64,000 bases of DNA from Curtobacterium sp. MCBD17_035 (GTDB lineage: Bacteria; Actinomycetota; Actinomycetes; Actinomycetales; Microbacteriaceae), in NCBI RefSeq assembly GCF_003234815.2, contig NZ_CP126279.1:1550001-1614000 (forward strand). The letters run 5' to 3'. Below, piece after piece: positions 9,802 to 21,934 of the stretch; the first letter of the stretch is position 1; the number at the start of each line of letters is the position of its first letter. The notes under the pieces were generated by a model. It did not search any database. It saw only the letters and a program-made list of their open reading frames with translations, and had not been told where the DNA came from. Made by a program: the position numbers and the translations under genes.

Positions 9802-9819
9802 TGTCTCGACATCGAGACA
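9802..9819. promoter_or_regulatory. Palindromic operator upstream of aconitase
   Basis: TGTCTCGA-CA-TCGAGACA is a perfect 8-2-8 inverted repeat two bases after a possible -10 box (TAGCAT, 9795-9800), 49 bp before the acnA start. Size and symmetry suit a MarR-type dimer. TamR, a MarR-family protein of Streptomyces, is known to control aconitase, so a similar control is a reasonable inference. Confidence 0.55.
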
Positions 9820-9867
9820 TCTCGGGCCCGCGACGGAGCGGACCCGACCAGCAAGGGAGGCGGCACG

Positions 9868-12705
<2,838 letters not shown>

Positions 12706-12714
12706 GTGACCGGT

Positions 12715-12763
12715 GGACGGACGGGAGGGAGGGTGCGACTGGCACCGTCCCTCCCGTCCGTCC
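12715..12763 (+). terminator. Intrinsic terminator after acnA
   Basis: A 16-bp perfect stem (GGACGGACGGGAGGGA and its complement) with a secondary 5-bp stem (GGTGC/GCACC) inside the loop starts nine bases after the acnA stop. No U tract follows. Confidence 0.8.
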
Positions 12764-12860
12764 AGGTCACCATCTGCGCGACGAGCCCCGCGCCGCCAGC
12801 AACCAGACCGTTCTGCGGTGGCGCGAATACACTGAGCGTTCGCCCACGAAAGGAGCGTCC

Positions 12861-14810
12861 GTGAGCCTGTTGTCCGGCATCCGGTCGCCACGCGACCTGA
12901 AGCGTCTGTCCGACACCCAGATGGTCGAGCTCGCAGCGGAGATCCGCACGTTCCTCGTGGCCGAGGTGGCGAAGACGGGCGGGCACCTCGGGCCGAACCT
13001 CGGCGTGGTGGAACTCACCCTCGCCATGCACCGGGTGTTCGACTCGCCGCACGACCCCATGGTGTTCGACACCGGGCACCAGTCGTACGTCCACAAGCTC
13101 ATCACGGGGCGACAGGACTTCAGCGGCCTGCGGACACAGGGCGGTCTCGCCGGGTACCCGCAGCGATCCGAGTCCGAGCACGACATCGTCGAGTCCTCGC
13201 ACGCGTCGTCGTCGCTGTCGTGGGCGGACGGCATCTCGCGGGGGTTCCAGCTCACCGGGCAGAGCGATCGCACCGTCGTGGCCGTGGTCGGTGACGGCGC
13301 GCTCACCGGCGGCATGACGTGGGAGGCCCTCAACAACATCTCGGACGACAACGACCGCCGTCTCGTCATCGTCGTCAACGACAACGGCCGCTCCTACGCG
13401 CCGACGATCGGCGGCATGGCACGGTTCCTCAACCAGGTGCGGACGCGGCGTGAGTACCGCGAGATGTACGAGCGCACCCAACGCTTCGCGAGCCACTTCG
13501 GGCATCCCGGACGTGCCGTGTACCGGGGACTCCGGGGCGGCATGCACGGGTTCCTGTCGCGGTTCACGAACAACGAGGCGCTGTACTCGAACCTCGACAT
13601 CAAGTACATCGGACCGGTCGACGGCCACGACGAGCGCGCGCTCGAAGCCGCGTTCCGGCAGGCGAAGGACTACGGGACGCCGGTCATCGTGCACGCGATC
13701 ACGGAGAAGGGGCACGGCTTCGAGCCCGCGCTCCGCGACGTCGCCGACCAGTTCCACGCCGTCGGGCACATCGACCCCGAGACGGGCGAGTCACTCGAGA
13801 GCGCGAGCGCCGGACCCGCCTGGACGGACGTGTTCGCGGAGGCACTCGCGCAGGCCGGCGACGACGACGAGCGCATCGTCGCGATCACCGCGGCGATGCT
13901 CCGGCCGACGGGACTGCACCGGTTCCAGGAGCGGCACCCGGAGCGCGTGTACGACGTGGGGATCGCCGAGCAGCACGCCGTCACCACGGCAGCGGGGCTC
14001 GCGTTCGGCGGACTGCACCCGGTCGTGGCGCTCTACGCGACGTTCGTGAACCGCGCGTTCGACCAGGTCCTCATGGACGTCGCCCTGCACCGCGCCGGCG
14101 TGACCTTCGTGCTCGACCGCGCCGGCGTCACCGGTCCGGACGGGCCGAGCCACCACGGTATGTGGGACCTCGCGATCCTGCAGGTCGTCCCGGGCATCCG
14201 CATCGCTGCGCCCCGTGACGCCAGCACCCTCCGCGAGGAGTTCCGCGAGGCCGTCGCCGTCGACGACGCCCCGACCGTCGTGCGGTTCCCGAAGGGCGCG
14301 GTCGGGCCGGACATCCCCGCGGTGCACCGCCTCGCGGACGGCGTGGACGTGCTCCGGTCGGCCTCGGACTCGTCGGACGCCGAGGACGTCCTCATCGTCG
14401 CGGTCGGGGCGATGGCACCGATCGCGCTCGACGTCGCCGCGCTCCTCGAAGCGCAGGGCATCGGCGCCACGGTGGTCGACCCGCGATGGGTCGTGCCCAT
14501 CGCGACCTCGCTCGTCGACCTCGCGCGCGACCACCGGCTCGTCATCACGCTCGAGGACGGCGTCCGCGTCGGGGGCATCGGGACGCGCCTGCGGCAGGAC
14601 CTCCGCGCGGCCGGGGTCGACACCGCGGTGAACGAGCTCGGGCTGCCCGACGCGTTCATCGACCACGCGTCGCGGTCCCAGATCCTCGAGCAGGTCGGAC
14701 TGTCGGCACAGGCGATCGCGCGCGACGTGATCGACCAGGTCGTGGGCACGAAGCTGCCGAAGGCGAAACCCGCCCCCGCTCGCGAGTCGTCGGGCTCGGC
14801 GCAGCGCTGA
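12861..14810 (+). CDS. dxs: 1-deoxy-D-xylulose-5-phosphate synthase
   Basis: Condenses pyruvate and glyceraldehyde 3-phosphate, the first step of the MEP isoprenoid pathway. Its 649 residues show the transketolase-like order: HLGPNLGVVELTLAMH, the thiamine diphosphate motif GDGALTGGMTWEALNN, VYDVGIAEQHAVTTAAGLA and the C-terminal domain with EDGVRVGGIG. The start is the GTG at 12861 with AAAGGAG upstream. A possible -10 box (TACACT) lies at 12828. It is followed by a 17-bp hairpin shared with the convergent fadB-like gene. Confidence 0.97.
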   Translation: MSLLSGIRSPRDLKRLSDTQMVELAAEIRTFLVAEVAKTGGHLGPNLGVVELTLAMHRVFDSPHDPMVFDTGHQSYVHKLITGRQDFSGLRTQGGLAGYPQRSESEHDIVESSHASSSLSWADGISRGFQLTGQSDRTVVAVVGDGALTGGMTWEALNNISDDNDRRLVIVVNDNGRSYAPTIGGMARFLNQVRTRREYREMYERTQRFASHFGHPGRAVYRGLRGGMHGFLSRFTNNEALYSNLDIKYIGPVDGHDERALEAAFRQAKDYGTPVIVHAITEKGHGFEPALRDVADQFHAVGHIDPETGESLESASAGPAWTDVFAEALAQAGDDDERIVAITAAMLRPTGLHRFQERHPERVYDVGIAEQHAVTTAAGLAFGGLHPVVALYATFVNRAFDQVLMDVALHRAGVTFVLDRAGVTGPDGPSHHGMWDLAILQVVPGIRIAAPRDASTLREEFREAVAVDDAPTVVRFPKGAVGPDIPAVHRLADGVDVLRSASDSSDAEDVLIVAVGAMAPIALDVAALLEAQGIGATVVDPRWVVPIATSLVDLARDHRLVITLEDGVRVGGIGTRLRQDLRAAGVDTAVNELGLPDAFIDHASRSQILEQVGLSAQAIARDVIDQVVGTKLPKAKPAPARESSGSAQR

Positions 14811-14854
14811 CGGCGGCGGGGTCCCCGACCGCCGTCGCACCGCCGGGGTGCCGG

Positions 14855-14899
14855 TCGCGCCGGGGCATCCCTGTTTCCGAACGGGATGCCCCGGTGCGA
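14855..14899. terminator. Bidirectional terminator between dxs and fadB-like gene
   Basis: Stem of 17 pairs (core CCGGGGCATCCC, 11-base loop, GGGATGCCCCGG, one G-U pair in the outer extension) between the convergent stop codons. Confidence 0.85.
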
Positions 14900-14916
14900 C
14901 GCGGCCGGAGCGGCGC

Positions 14917-17085
14917 TCAGCGGGAGGCCGGACCCACGATCCGCGGGTCGTGGAACGTGCCGCCGAACACCCGCTCGGACGCGCCGACCCGGTCGAGGTA
15001 CGGGCTGATGCCGCCCGAGTGGAACGGGTACCCGGCGCCGAGGATCAGCCCGAGGTCGATGTCCTCGACGGCGGAGACGACGCCCTCGTCGAGCATGCGG
15101 TGGAGCTCGTCCGCGAGGCCGTCCTCGAAGCGTCGCTGGATCTCGGCCGCGGACGACGGTGTCGCGTCCTTCCTCGCGGGCGCGACGAGTTCCACCGCCA
15201 CCCGGTCGTACCCGGTCACGGCGCCCTTCTTGTCGCGCGTCGTGATGGCACCGTGCTCGGCGAGCCGCCGGAGTCCGTCGCCCGGCCAGTAGCGGTCGGG
15301 GAACGCCTGGTGGTGGGAGTCGAGCACGTGGGCGCCGACGGGCAGACCGACGAGTTCGAGCAGCTCGAACGGCGACATCGGGAGGCCGAGCGGCGCGGCG
15401 CCCTCGGCCACGACCTCGAACGGGGTGCCCTGCTCGACGCCGCGCATCGCCTCGCCGAGGACCCGGGCGAGCACACGGTTCACGACGAAGCCGGGGGCGT
15501 CCGCCGTGATGATCGCGGTCTTCTTCAGCGTCCGCGCGACGGCGAGTGCGGTCGAGACGGCCTCGTCCGACGTCCGCGGTGCGCGGACCACCTCGACGAG
15601 CGGCATGACCGCGACCGGGTTGAAGAAGTGGAAGCCGACGAGGCGGTCCGGGTGCTCGAGCGCGTCGGCCATGGCCTCGACCGAGAGCGACGACGTGTTC
15701 GTGGCGAGGATCGCGTCCGGGGCGACGATCTGCTCGACCCGGCGGAGGACGTCCTGTTTGACGCCGAGTTCCTCGAACACGGCCTCGATGACCCAGTCTG
15801 CGTCGGCGAACGGCTCGAGGGACACCGTGCCGGAGACGAGGCCCACGATCCGGTTGGCGTCGTCGGGCGAGATCCGTCCCTTGCCGAGCAGCGCGTCGAC
15901 CTCGCTGCGGATCCGGGCCACCCCGGCATCGACGCGGCCCTGGTCGAGGTCGGTGATGACCACGGGCACACCGAGACGGCGGGCGAACAACAGCGCGAAC
16001 TGCGACGCCATGAGTCCGGCACCGAGCACGCCGACCTTCGTGATCGTCCGCGGAGCGGCCTCGGGTGCGCCGACCGGACGCTTGGCGCGCTTCTGCACGA
16101 GGTCGAACGCGTACATCGACGCGGCGAACTGGTCGCCGCTGATGAGTTCCGCGAGGGCGTCGTCCTCGGCCGCGAACCGGTCGTCGAGGCTGCCGGAACG
16201 GGCGGCGGCGACGAGGTCGAGAGCGACCCGGGGCGAGCGCGGCACGGTGCCGATCCGGCCCGTGACCTGCCCTCGGGCGACCTTGACGACCGTGCCCCAG
16301 GTGGCCTTGGCGAGGGTGCCCGGCTCGTTCGGGCGCTGCACCGTCACCCGACCGGACAGCACGCCGTCGGCCCAGCGCAGCGCATCGGTGAGGAACATCG
16401 CCGAGGGCACGAGCGCATCGCCGATGCCGAGTTCGACGGCGGTGGGCCCGTCCATGAGCCGGTTGTTCTTCAGCGGGTTCTCCACGATGACGCGGAGCGC
16501 GCGCTCGGGCCCGATGAGCCGCGGGAGCAGCGTCGCGCCGCCCCAGCCGGGGATGATCCCGAGGAACACCTCGGGCAGCCCGATGCCCTGCGCCGCGGAC
16601 GAGAACACGCGGTAGGTGCAGTGCAGCGCGACCTCGAGTCCGCCGCCGAGGGCCATCCCGTTGACGAAGGCGAACGACGGCACGCCGAGGTCGCCGAGCC
16701 GCCGGAGGGTGTCGTGTCCGAGCCGGGCGAGCGCGTGCGCGGTCTCGCGGTCCGGCACGCGGGAGGCCTGGGAGAGGTCGGCGCCGGCGGCGAGGCAGTA
16801 CTGCTTGCCCGTGATGGCCGCGGCGCGGATCGTGCCGGCGGCGGCGTCCGCGCGCACCTGGTCGAGCGCCTCGCCGAGCGCCCGGAGCGACCGCGGGCCG
16901 AGCGTGTTGGGGCGTTTGTGGTCCTTGCCGTTGTCGAGTGTGATGAGCGCCAGACGGCCTCCGGAGGGCAGCGCCACGTGGTTGACGTGGGCGTTCGTGA
17001 CGACCTCGTCGGCCGCGAGCGCCTCGAGTCGGTCGAGCACGGCCTGGTCCGGTGCCGCGGTGGCGTTCGTGCCGGTCGTGGTCAT
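14917..17085 (-). CDS. fadB: Trifunctional-type 3-hydroxyacyl-CoA dehydrogenase / enoyl-CoA hydratase
   Basis: Fatty-acid beta-oxidation alpha subunit, 722 residues. The N-terminal crotonase domain (about 40-300) has the oxyanion-hole region GMALGGGLEVALHCTYRVF and LPEVFLGIIPGWGGATLLPRL. The central NAD-binding domain has GVLGAGLMASQFA and the dehydrogenase signature LVGFHFFNPVAVMPLVEVV. The C-terminal domains contain ITADAPGFVVNRVL. The start lies one base after the thiolase stop, so it is second in a fadA-fadB operon. The symbol follows the E. coli architecture; actinobacterial counterparts also carry names such as fadJ. Confidence 0.92.
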   Translation of the reverse strand: MTTTGTNATAAPDQAVLDRLEALAADEVVTNAHVNHVALPSGGRLALITLDNGKDHKRPNTLGPRSLRALGEALDQVRADAAAGTIRAAAITGKQYCLAAGADLSQASRVPDRETAHALARLGHDTLRRLGDLGVPSFAFVNGMALGGGLEVALHCTYRVFSSAAQGIGLPEVFLGIIPGWGGATLLPRLIGPERALRVIVENPLKNNRLMDGPTAVELGIGDALVPSAMFLTDALRWADGVLSGRVTVQRPNEPGTLAKATWGTVVKVARGQVTGRIGTVPRSPRVALDLVAAARSGSLDDRFAAEDDALAELISGDQFAASMYAFDLVQKRAKRPVGAPEAAPRTITKVGVLGAGLMASQFALLFARRLGVPVVITDLDQGRVDAGVARIRSEVDALLGKGRISPDDANRIVGLVSGTVSLEPFADADWVIEAVFEELGVKQDVLRRVEQIVAPDAILATNTSSLSVEAMADALEHPDRLVGFHFFNPVAVMPLVEVVRAPRTSDEAVSTALAVARTLKKTAIITADAPGFVVNRVLARVLGEAMRGVEQGTPFEVVAEGAAPLGLPMSPFELLELVGLPVGAHVLDSHHQAFPDRYWPGDGLRRLAEHGAITTRDKKGAVTGYDRVAVELVAPARKDATPSSAAEIQRRFEDGLADELHRMLDEGVVSAVEDIDLGLILGAGYPFHSGGISPYLDRVGASERVFGGTFHDPRIVGPASR

Positions 17086-17086
17086 G

Positions 17087-18298
17087 TCAGGCCGCCTTCC
17101 GTGCCGCGCTGCGCGAGAAGCCCGGGTTCTCCCAGACCACCGTGCCGCCCTGCCCGAGTCCGATGCACATCGTCGTGATCCCGTACCGGACCTCGGGGTG
17201 CTCGGCGAACTGGGCGGCGAGCTGGGTCATGAGCCGGACACCGCTCGACGCGAGGGGGTGGCCGACCGCGATGGCCCCGCCCCACGGGTTCACCTTCTCG
17301 CTGTCCTCCGGGATGCCGTAGTTGTCGAGGAACGCCAGGACCTGCACGGCGAACGCCTCGTTGATCTCGAACAGCCCGATGTCGTCGATCGACAGCCCGG
17401 CCTTCCGGAGCGCCTTGTCCGTCGCCGGGACGGGTCCGACGCCCATGACCTCGGGGTCGACGCCGGCGAACGCGAACGACACCATGCGCATCTTCGTCGG
17501 GAGTCCGTGCTGCTTCGCGCCGTCCTCCGAGGCGAGGAGGCTCATGGTGGCGCCGTCATTGAGGCCGGCGGCGTTGCCGGCGGTGACCCGTCCGTGGGGC
17601 CGGAACGGTGTCCCCAGCGCGGCCAGGGCCTCCAGAGTGGTGCCGGGCCGCGGCGGTTCGTCGCGGTCGACGACGTCCCAGCCCGATCCGGTCGCGACCG
17701 CGACGGGGACGAGGTCCGGCTGGAGCTTCCCGGCCTCCCACGCCGCCTGGTACCGCTGCTGGGAGCGGACGGCGTAGGCGTCGGTGCGGTCCTTCGTGAT
17801 CGCGGGGAACCGGTCGTGCAGTCGTTCCGCGGTGTTGCCCATGACGAGTGCGTCGCCCGCGACCATGCGCTCGGCGAGGAACCGGGGGTTCGGGTCGACC
17901 CCGAAACCCATCGGGTGCCGACCCATGTGCTCGACCCCGCCGGCGATCGCGACGTCGGCGGCGCCGAACGCGATCGCCCCGGCCAGGGTCGTCACGCTCG
18001 TCATCGCGCCGGCGCACATCCGGTCGATCGCGTACCCGGGAACCGACTTCGGGAGGCCCGCGAGCATGCCGACCGTGCGGCCGAGCGTCAGTCCCTGGTC
18101 GCCCTGCTGGGTCGTCGCGGCGACCGCGACGTCGTCCACGGCGGCGCCGTCCAGCGACGGGTTCCGGTCGAGCAGACCACGCATCGCGTGCGTCGCGAGG
18201 TCGTCCGCCCGGGTGTTCCAGAACACCCCCTTCTCGCCGGCGCGTCCGAACGGGGTCCGGACACCGTCCACGAAGACGACGTCTGATGCCTTGGTCAC
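17087..18298 (-). CDS. fadA: Acetyl-CoA acyltransferase (thiolase)
   Basis: Cleaves 3-ketoacyl-CoA in beta-oxidation as partner of the downstream gene. 403 residues with the active-site Cys in AIDRMCAGAMTSV, the NEAFAVQVLAF motif, His in GGAIAVGHPLASSG and the second Cys in TTMCIGLGQGG, all in thiolase order. The GTG start has a strong AGGAGG five bases upstream. The frame is open 122 codons further 5', but that stretch is R/G-rich shadow sequence. Confidence 0.94.
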   Translation of the reverse strand: MTKASDVVFVDGVRTPFGRAGEKGVFWNTRADDLATHAMRGLLDRNPSLDGAAVDDVAVAATTQQGDQGLTLGRTVGMLAGLPKSVPGYAIDRMCAGAMTSVTTLAGAIAFGAADVAIAGGVEHMGRHPMGFGVDPNPRFLAERMVAGDALVMGNTAERLHDRFPAITKDRTDAYAVRSQQRYQAAWEAGKLQPDLVPVAVATGSGWDVVDRDEPPRPGTTLEALAALGTPFRPHGRVTAGNAAGLNDGATMSLLASEDGAKQHGLPTKMRMVSFAFAGVDPEVMGVGPVPATDKALRKAGLSIDDIGLFEINEAFAVQVLAFLDNYGIPEDSEKVNPWGGAIAVGHPLASSGVRLMTQLAAQFAEHPEVRYGITTMCIGLGQGGTVVWENPGFSRSAARKAA

Positions 18299-18375
18299 AT
18301 GAGCCTCCTGATCTTCCTCGATCATCGCCGACGCTATGCCGGGCGCGACCCCGGAGCGAGTCGGTTGGCCGGTTC

Positions 18376-19644
18376 CTACGAGGCGGACTCGCCGCCCGGC
18401 TCGTCGGCCTGTCCGGCTGCCACAAACGCGGCGGCGATGCGGTCCGCGGTCTCCTCGATCTGCCACGGGCGGGCGTCCAGCGCGGCCAGCGCGTCGGCGA
18501 CGGTCTCGGGGGTCACGGGCGAGGGGGGCTCCCACGCGAGCGTCCGGAGGGTGTCCGGAGTGAGCAGGTTCTCGACCGGGAGCGCGAGCTCCTCGGCGCG
18601 CGCCACGACCGCCGGTCGCGCCGCCTTGTACCGGCGATCGGCCGCGGGATTGCGGTCCGACCACGCACGCGGCGGCGGGAGGGACGGCTCACCCGTTCCA
18701 CGCACCGACGGGAGGTCCGTGGTCGCCCGGCCCTCCTCGACGGCGGCCCACCACCGGTCGAGTTCGCTGCGGCTCGCGCGTCCGGAGAACGTCTTGACGG
18801 CACCCAGCTCGCGCTTCGACGACGGGTTCGCGGCCGCGGCGGCGATGATCGCCGAATCCGGGATCGTGCGCCCGGGCGCGACGTCCGCCGCCTGGGCGTA
18901 GGCGTCACGCGCCTGCCAGAGCGCCCGTGCGATCGCGAGGGACCGCTGTCCGCGGAGCGTGTGCAGCCCCGAGAGCCGGCGCCAGGGCTCCGCGCGCGCG
19001 GGCTTCGGCACGCGCGTCAGGACCGCCGCGAACTCCTGTTCGGCGATGCGGGCCTTGCCGGACCGTTCGAGGCGCTCGGCCATCTCGTCGCGGAGGTCGA
19101 CGAGGAGCTCGACGTCGAGGGCCGCGTACACGAGCCACGCCTGGGGGAGCGGACGTGTGGACCAGTCGGCGGCGGAGTGCTCCTTGGCGAGGTGGATCCC
19201 GAGGAGCTCCTCGACGACCGCGCCGAGGCCGACGCGGCTGAGCCCCGCGAGCCGCGCTCCGAGCTCGGTGTCGAAGATGCGCCGCGGCACGAGCCCGACC
19301 TCGCGGAGGCACGGCAGGTCCTGGCTCGCGGCGTGGAACACCCACTCCTCGTCCCCGATGACCGCTTGGAGCGCGGCGAACGCGTCGGCGTCCTCGGCCC
19401 TGATCGCGATCGGATCGAGCAGGAACACCCCGGCACCGCGGCGGTAGACCTGGATCAGGTAGGCGCGCTGGGAGTACCGGTAGCCGCTCGCGCGCTCGGC
19501 GTCGACCGCGACCGGACCGTGACCGGCTGCGATGTGCGCGACGGCCTGCCGGTACGCCGCGAGGTCCTCGATGACGCGGACGGTCGCGTGGGAGTCCTCG
19601 ACGCCGGGGTCCGTTCCGTCGGGCGTCGTGCGCTGGTCAGTCAC
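18376..19644 (-). CDS. Ribonuclease D-like 3'-5' exonuclease with HRDC domain
   Basis: 422-residue DEDD-family RNA exonuclease, expected to trim 3' ends of stable RNA. Catalytic acidic residues are in VAVDAERASG (motif I), HAASQDLPCL (motif II) and YAALDVELLVDL (motif III, YxxxD). An HRDC nucleic-acid-binding domain follows (about 215-300, around LHTLRGQRSLAIARALW). The GTG start at 19644 overlaps the DUF3000 stop by eight bases, so the two genes are coupled. The frame extends 47 codons upstream without likely coding character. Confidence 0.9.
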   Translation of the reverse strand: MTDQRTTPDGTDPGVEDSHATVRVIEDLAAYRQAVAHIAAGHGPVAVDAERASGYRYSQRAYLIQVYRRGAGVFLLDPIAIRAEDADAFAALQAVIGDEEWVFHAASQDLPCLREVGLVPRRIFDTELGARLAGLSRVGLGAVVEELLGIHLAKEHSAADWSTRPLPQAWLVYAALDVELLVDLRDEMAERLERSGKARIAEQEFAAVLTRVPKPARAEPWRRLSGLHTLRGQRSLAIARALWQARDAYAQAADVAPGRTIPDSAIIAAAAANPSSKRELGAVKTFSGRASRSELDRWWAAVEEGRATTDLPSVRGTGEPSLPPPRAWSDRNPAADRRYKAARPAVVARAEELALPVENLLTPDTLRTLAWEPPSPVTPETVADALAALDARPWQIEETADRIAAAFVAAGQADEPGGESAS

Positions 19645-20233
19645 GGGCGAGCCGCCTCGGGGCGAGGAGGGTGACGCCGTCCGACGACGGTGGGAGTCCG
19701 GCGAGCATCGCGACGATGTCCTCCCAGGCCCGCACGTGCGCCGTGAGGTCGTCATCGGTGGGGCTCCACGAGGCACGGAGCTCAAGCTGGGCGCCGTCGC
19801 CCTGGGCGCTCAGCTCGCCGTAGCCGCGCGAGATGATCTTGGTCGCCGTGCCGGAGGCGTGGTCGTACGCGGCACCGTGCGCCGCGAGGGCGTCGACGAG
19901 CCAGCTCCACGTGACGTCGGCGACGAACTCGTCCACCCCGATCTCGGGCTCGAGGGGCGCCTGGGCGAACGTGACGACGCGGAACGGGCCGTACCAGCCC
20001 TCGGGCTCCGCCGGGTCGTACATGGCGATGAACCGACCGGTGCCGAGGTCGGAGTCGACCCCGTGAGCGATCCCCGAGACGTCGGCGGCCAACGCGAAGG
20101 AGTGCGGCGCCACCCGGCTCGGCGACGGGATCTCGGTCACGGTCGTCTCCGACCGGGTCGAGCCCTGGGCCACGAACGCCCGCAGGCGCGCGAACGCCTC
20201 GGGTTCCGCGGTCGGTGCAGGGGTATCGGACAC
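19637..20233 (-). CDS. DUF3000 domain protein
   Basis: 198-residue actinobacterial protein of unknown function, recognised by FARLRAFVAQG, WYGPFRVVTFAQAPLEPEIG and ADVTWSWLVDALAAHGA. It is commonly placed upstream of the RNase D-like gene, as here, with an 8-bp overlap. The GTG start has no Shine-Dalgarno sequence but a TAGTCT box six bases upstream, suggesting a leaderless message. Confidence 0.9.
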   Translation of the reverse strand: MSDTPAPTAEPEAFARLRAFVAQGSTRSETTVTEIPSPSRVAPHSFALAADVSGIAHGVDSDLGTGRFIAMYDPAEPEGWYGPFRVVTFAQAPLEPEIGVDEFVADVTWSWLVDALAAHGAAYDHASGTATKIISRGYGELSAQGDGAQLELRASWSPTDDDLTAHVRAWEDIVAMLAGLPPSSDGVTLLAPRRLARD

Positions 20234-20239
20234 CTCTGC

Positions 20240-20245
20240 AGACTA
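20240..20245 (-). promoter_or_regulatory. -10 element placed for leaderless DUF3000 transcription
   Basis: TAGTCT on the minus strand ends six bases before the GTG start at 20233. Nothing else is recognisable in the 174-bp gap up to sufE (20234-20407). Confidence 0.45.
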
Positions 20246-20407
20246 GGCTCCGGAGCCGGGACCGGGAGGGGCGGCACGCCGTCCGTCGGTCTGCTCGGCA
20301 GAGAGGACGCGTGCGATGACCGGAACGGCGTCGTCGGCGCGCCTCGCGAGGAGTGTCCTCACGGTCGGTCTCGGCGTCGGCACGGTCTCCCTCGGACGCA
20401 CCGTGAC

Positions 20408-20842
20408 CTACGCGGCGACGGCCGCCCGGACCTGCCGCTGCACCCGGCCGAGCATGCCGACCATGCCGCGGATCCGCAGCGGGCTCACGGCCTCGCTGAG
20501 TCCGAGCGTCAGCGGGTAGTCCGCCGGCACCGCCAGGACCTCGTCCGAGGTCAGTCCGCTGAGTCCCTGCGCGAGGATCGACGCGAAGCCGCGGGTGGTC
20601 GGGGCCTCGCGCGGAGCCGTGGCGTGCATCGTGACCACGCCGTCATCGACCGTGACGAAGATGAACACGGGGGACTGGCACTCCTCGACGCGCTCGAGCA
20701 GGTCCGGGTGCTCGGCGTACTCCTGCGGCAGCGCCGGGAGTTCGTCCGAGAACTCGAGCAGCAGCTGCAGGCGGTCCTGGAGCCCCAGCGCGAGGAAGTC
20801 GTCGCGGATCGTGGCGAGCGACGCGGGCAGCGTGTCGGTCAT
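20408..20842 (-). CDS. sufE: SufE family sulfur acceptor protein
   Basis: 144-residue SufE-type protein that accepts persulfide sulfur and passes it to assembly partners. The active Cys is Cys55 in [10 protein letters not shown], followed by the family pattern [20 protein letters not shown] and a C-terminal helix [13 protein letters not shown]. The start overlaps the rhodanese stop by four bases (ATGA), so the pair is translationally coupled. This suggests sulfur handover between the two proteins, as inferred for the mycobacterial SseA-SufE pair. Confidence 0.92.
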   Translation of the reverse strand: MTDTLPASLATIRDDFLALGLQDRLQLLLEFSDELPALPQEYAEHPDLLERVEECQSPVFIFVTVDDGVVTMHATAPREAPTTRGFASILAQGLSGLTSDEVLAVPADYPLTLGLSEAVSPLRIRGMVGMLGRVQRQVRAAVAA

Positions 20843-21762
20843 CGGGTCCGTCCCGCCGGGATGTCGCCCGGCTCGGTGCCCGTCGCGATCGGCACGCGCA
20901 CCGCGCTGCCCCACTCGGTCCACGAGCCGTCGTAGTTCTTGACGTCCTGGATCCCGAGCAGGTGCGTGAGCACGAACCAGGTGTGGCTCGACCGCTCGCC
21001 GATGCGGCAGTAGGCGATCACAGCGTCGTCGTCGCCGATGCCCGCACCGTCGCGGTACACGGCGTCCAGCTCGGCTCGAGGACGGAACGTGCCGTCCGGC
21101 GCCGCCGCGGTCGCCCACGGGATGTTCGTGGCGGTCGGGATGTGGCCGGCGCGCAGCGCGCCCTCCTCCGGGTAGTCCGGTGCCGTGGTGCGCTCACCCG
21201 AGTACTCGGCGGGGCTCCGGACGTCGATCAGGGGCTCGCCGAGGTGCGCGAGGACGTCCTCCTTGAAGGCGCGGACGGCGCTGTCCCGCCGCTCGACCAC
21301 GGGGTACTCGACCGGCGTCACCTCGGTCCGGTCCGTCGTCATGGGGCGACCCTCGGCCACCCACTTCGCCCGCCCGCCGTCGAGCAGACGGACGTCCTCG
21401 TGCCCGAAGAGGGTGAAGACCCACAACGCGTACGCGGCCCACCAGTTGTTCTTGTCACCGTGGATGACGACCGTCGTGTCGCGCGCGATCCCCTTGCCGC
21501 CGACCAGGCGCGCGAACGCCTCGCCGTCGATGTAGTCGCGCTGCACCGGGTCGTTCAGGTCGGTGTGCCAGTCGATCTTGACGCTGCCGGGGATGTGGCC
21601 GGTCTCGTACAGGAGCACGTCCTCGTCGGACTCGACGACGACGAGGTCGTGCTGACCGGGTTCCGCGGCCGTCAGCCGTTCGGCGAGCCACGCGGTCGAC
21701 ACGAGTCGCTCGGGGTGGGCGTACGCGGCGAACTGCTCGGACGGGTCGACCGGGGCGGTCAT
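20839..21762 (-). CDS. sseA: Thiosulfate/3-mercaptopyruvate sulfurtransferase (tandem rhodanese)
   Basis: 307 residues with two rhodanese domains. The N-terminal one (about 15-140) is inactive, having [10 protein letters not shown] where the catalytic loop would be. The C-terminal one (about 165-295) has the catalytic Cys252 in [15 protein letters not shown]. It transfers sulfane sulfur to acceptors, most likely the coupled SufE. The ATG has AGGAGGT upstream. It is divergent from zapE across a 172-bp gap. Confidence 0.93.
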   Translation of the reverse strand: MTAPVDPSEQFAAYAHPERLVSTAWLAERLTAAEPGQHDLVVVESDEDVLLYETGHIPGSVKIDWHTDLNDPVQRDYIDGEAFARLVGGKGIARDTTVVIHGDKNNWWAAYALWVFTLFGHEDVRLLDGGRAKWVAEGRPMTTDRTEVTPVEYPVVERRDSAVRAFKEDVLAHLGEPLIDVRSPAEYSGERTTAPDYPEEGALRAGHIPTATNIPWATAAAPDGTFRPRAELDAVYRDGAGIGDDDAVIAYCRIGERSSHTWFVLTHLLGIQDVKNYDGSWTEWGSAVRVPIATGTEPGDIPAGRTR

Positions 21763-21934
21763 GGGTACCTCCTGGGCCCCTCGGGGCCGGTTCGGATCGT
21801 GCGGGTGGACATCGGACGCGGATAGCATCGACGGGCGGCGCCCGGACAACGCTACGCGTCCGCACCGTCCGTGGTCGATCAACGTGACGACGGGTGACGC
21901 TGTTCCCGATCCCTCGACGGAAGGTCCGCCCAGC

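Noticed and set aside
14848..17178. 776-codon plus-strand ORF opposite the fadB-like gene
   Set aside because: Same shadow pattern; runs through the terminator hairpin and has no recognisable domain.
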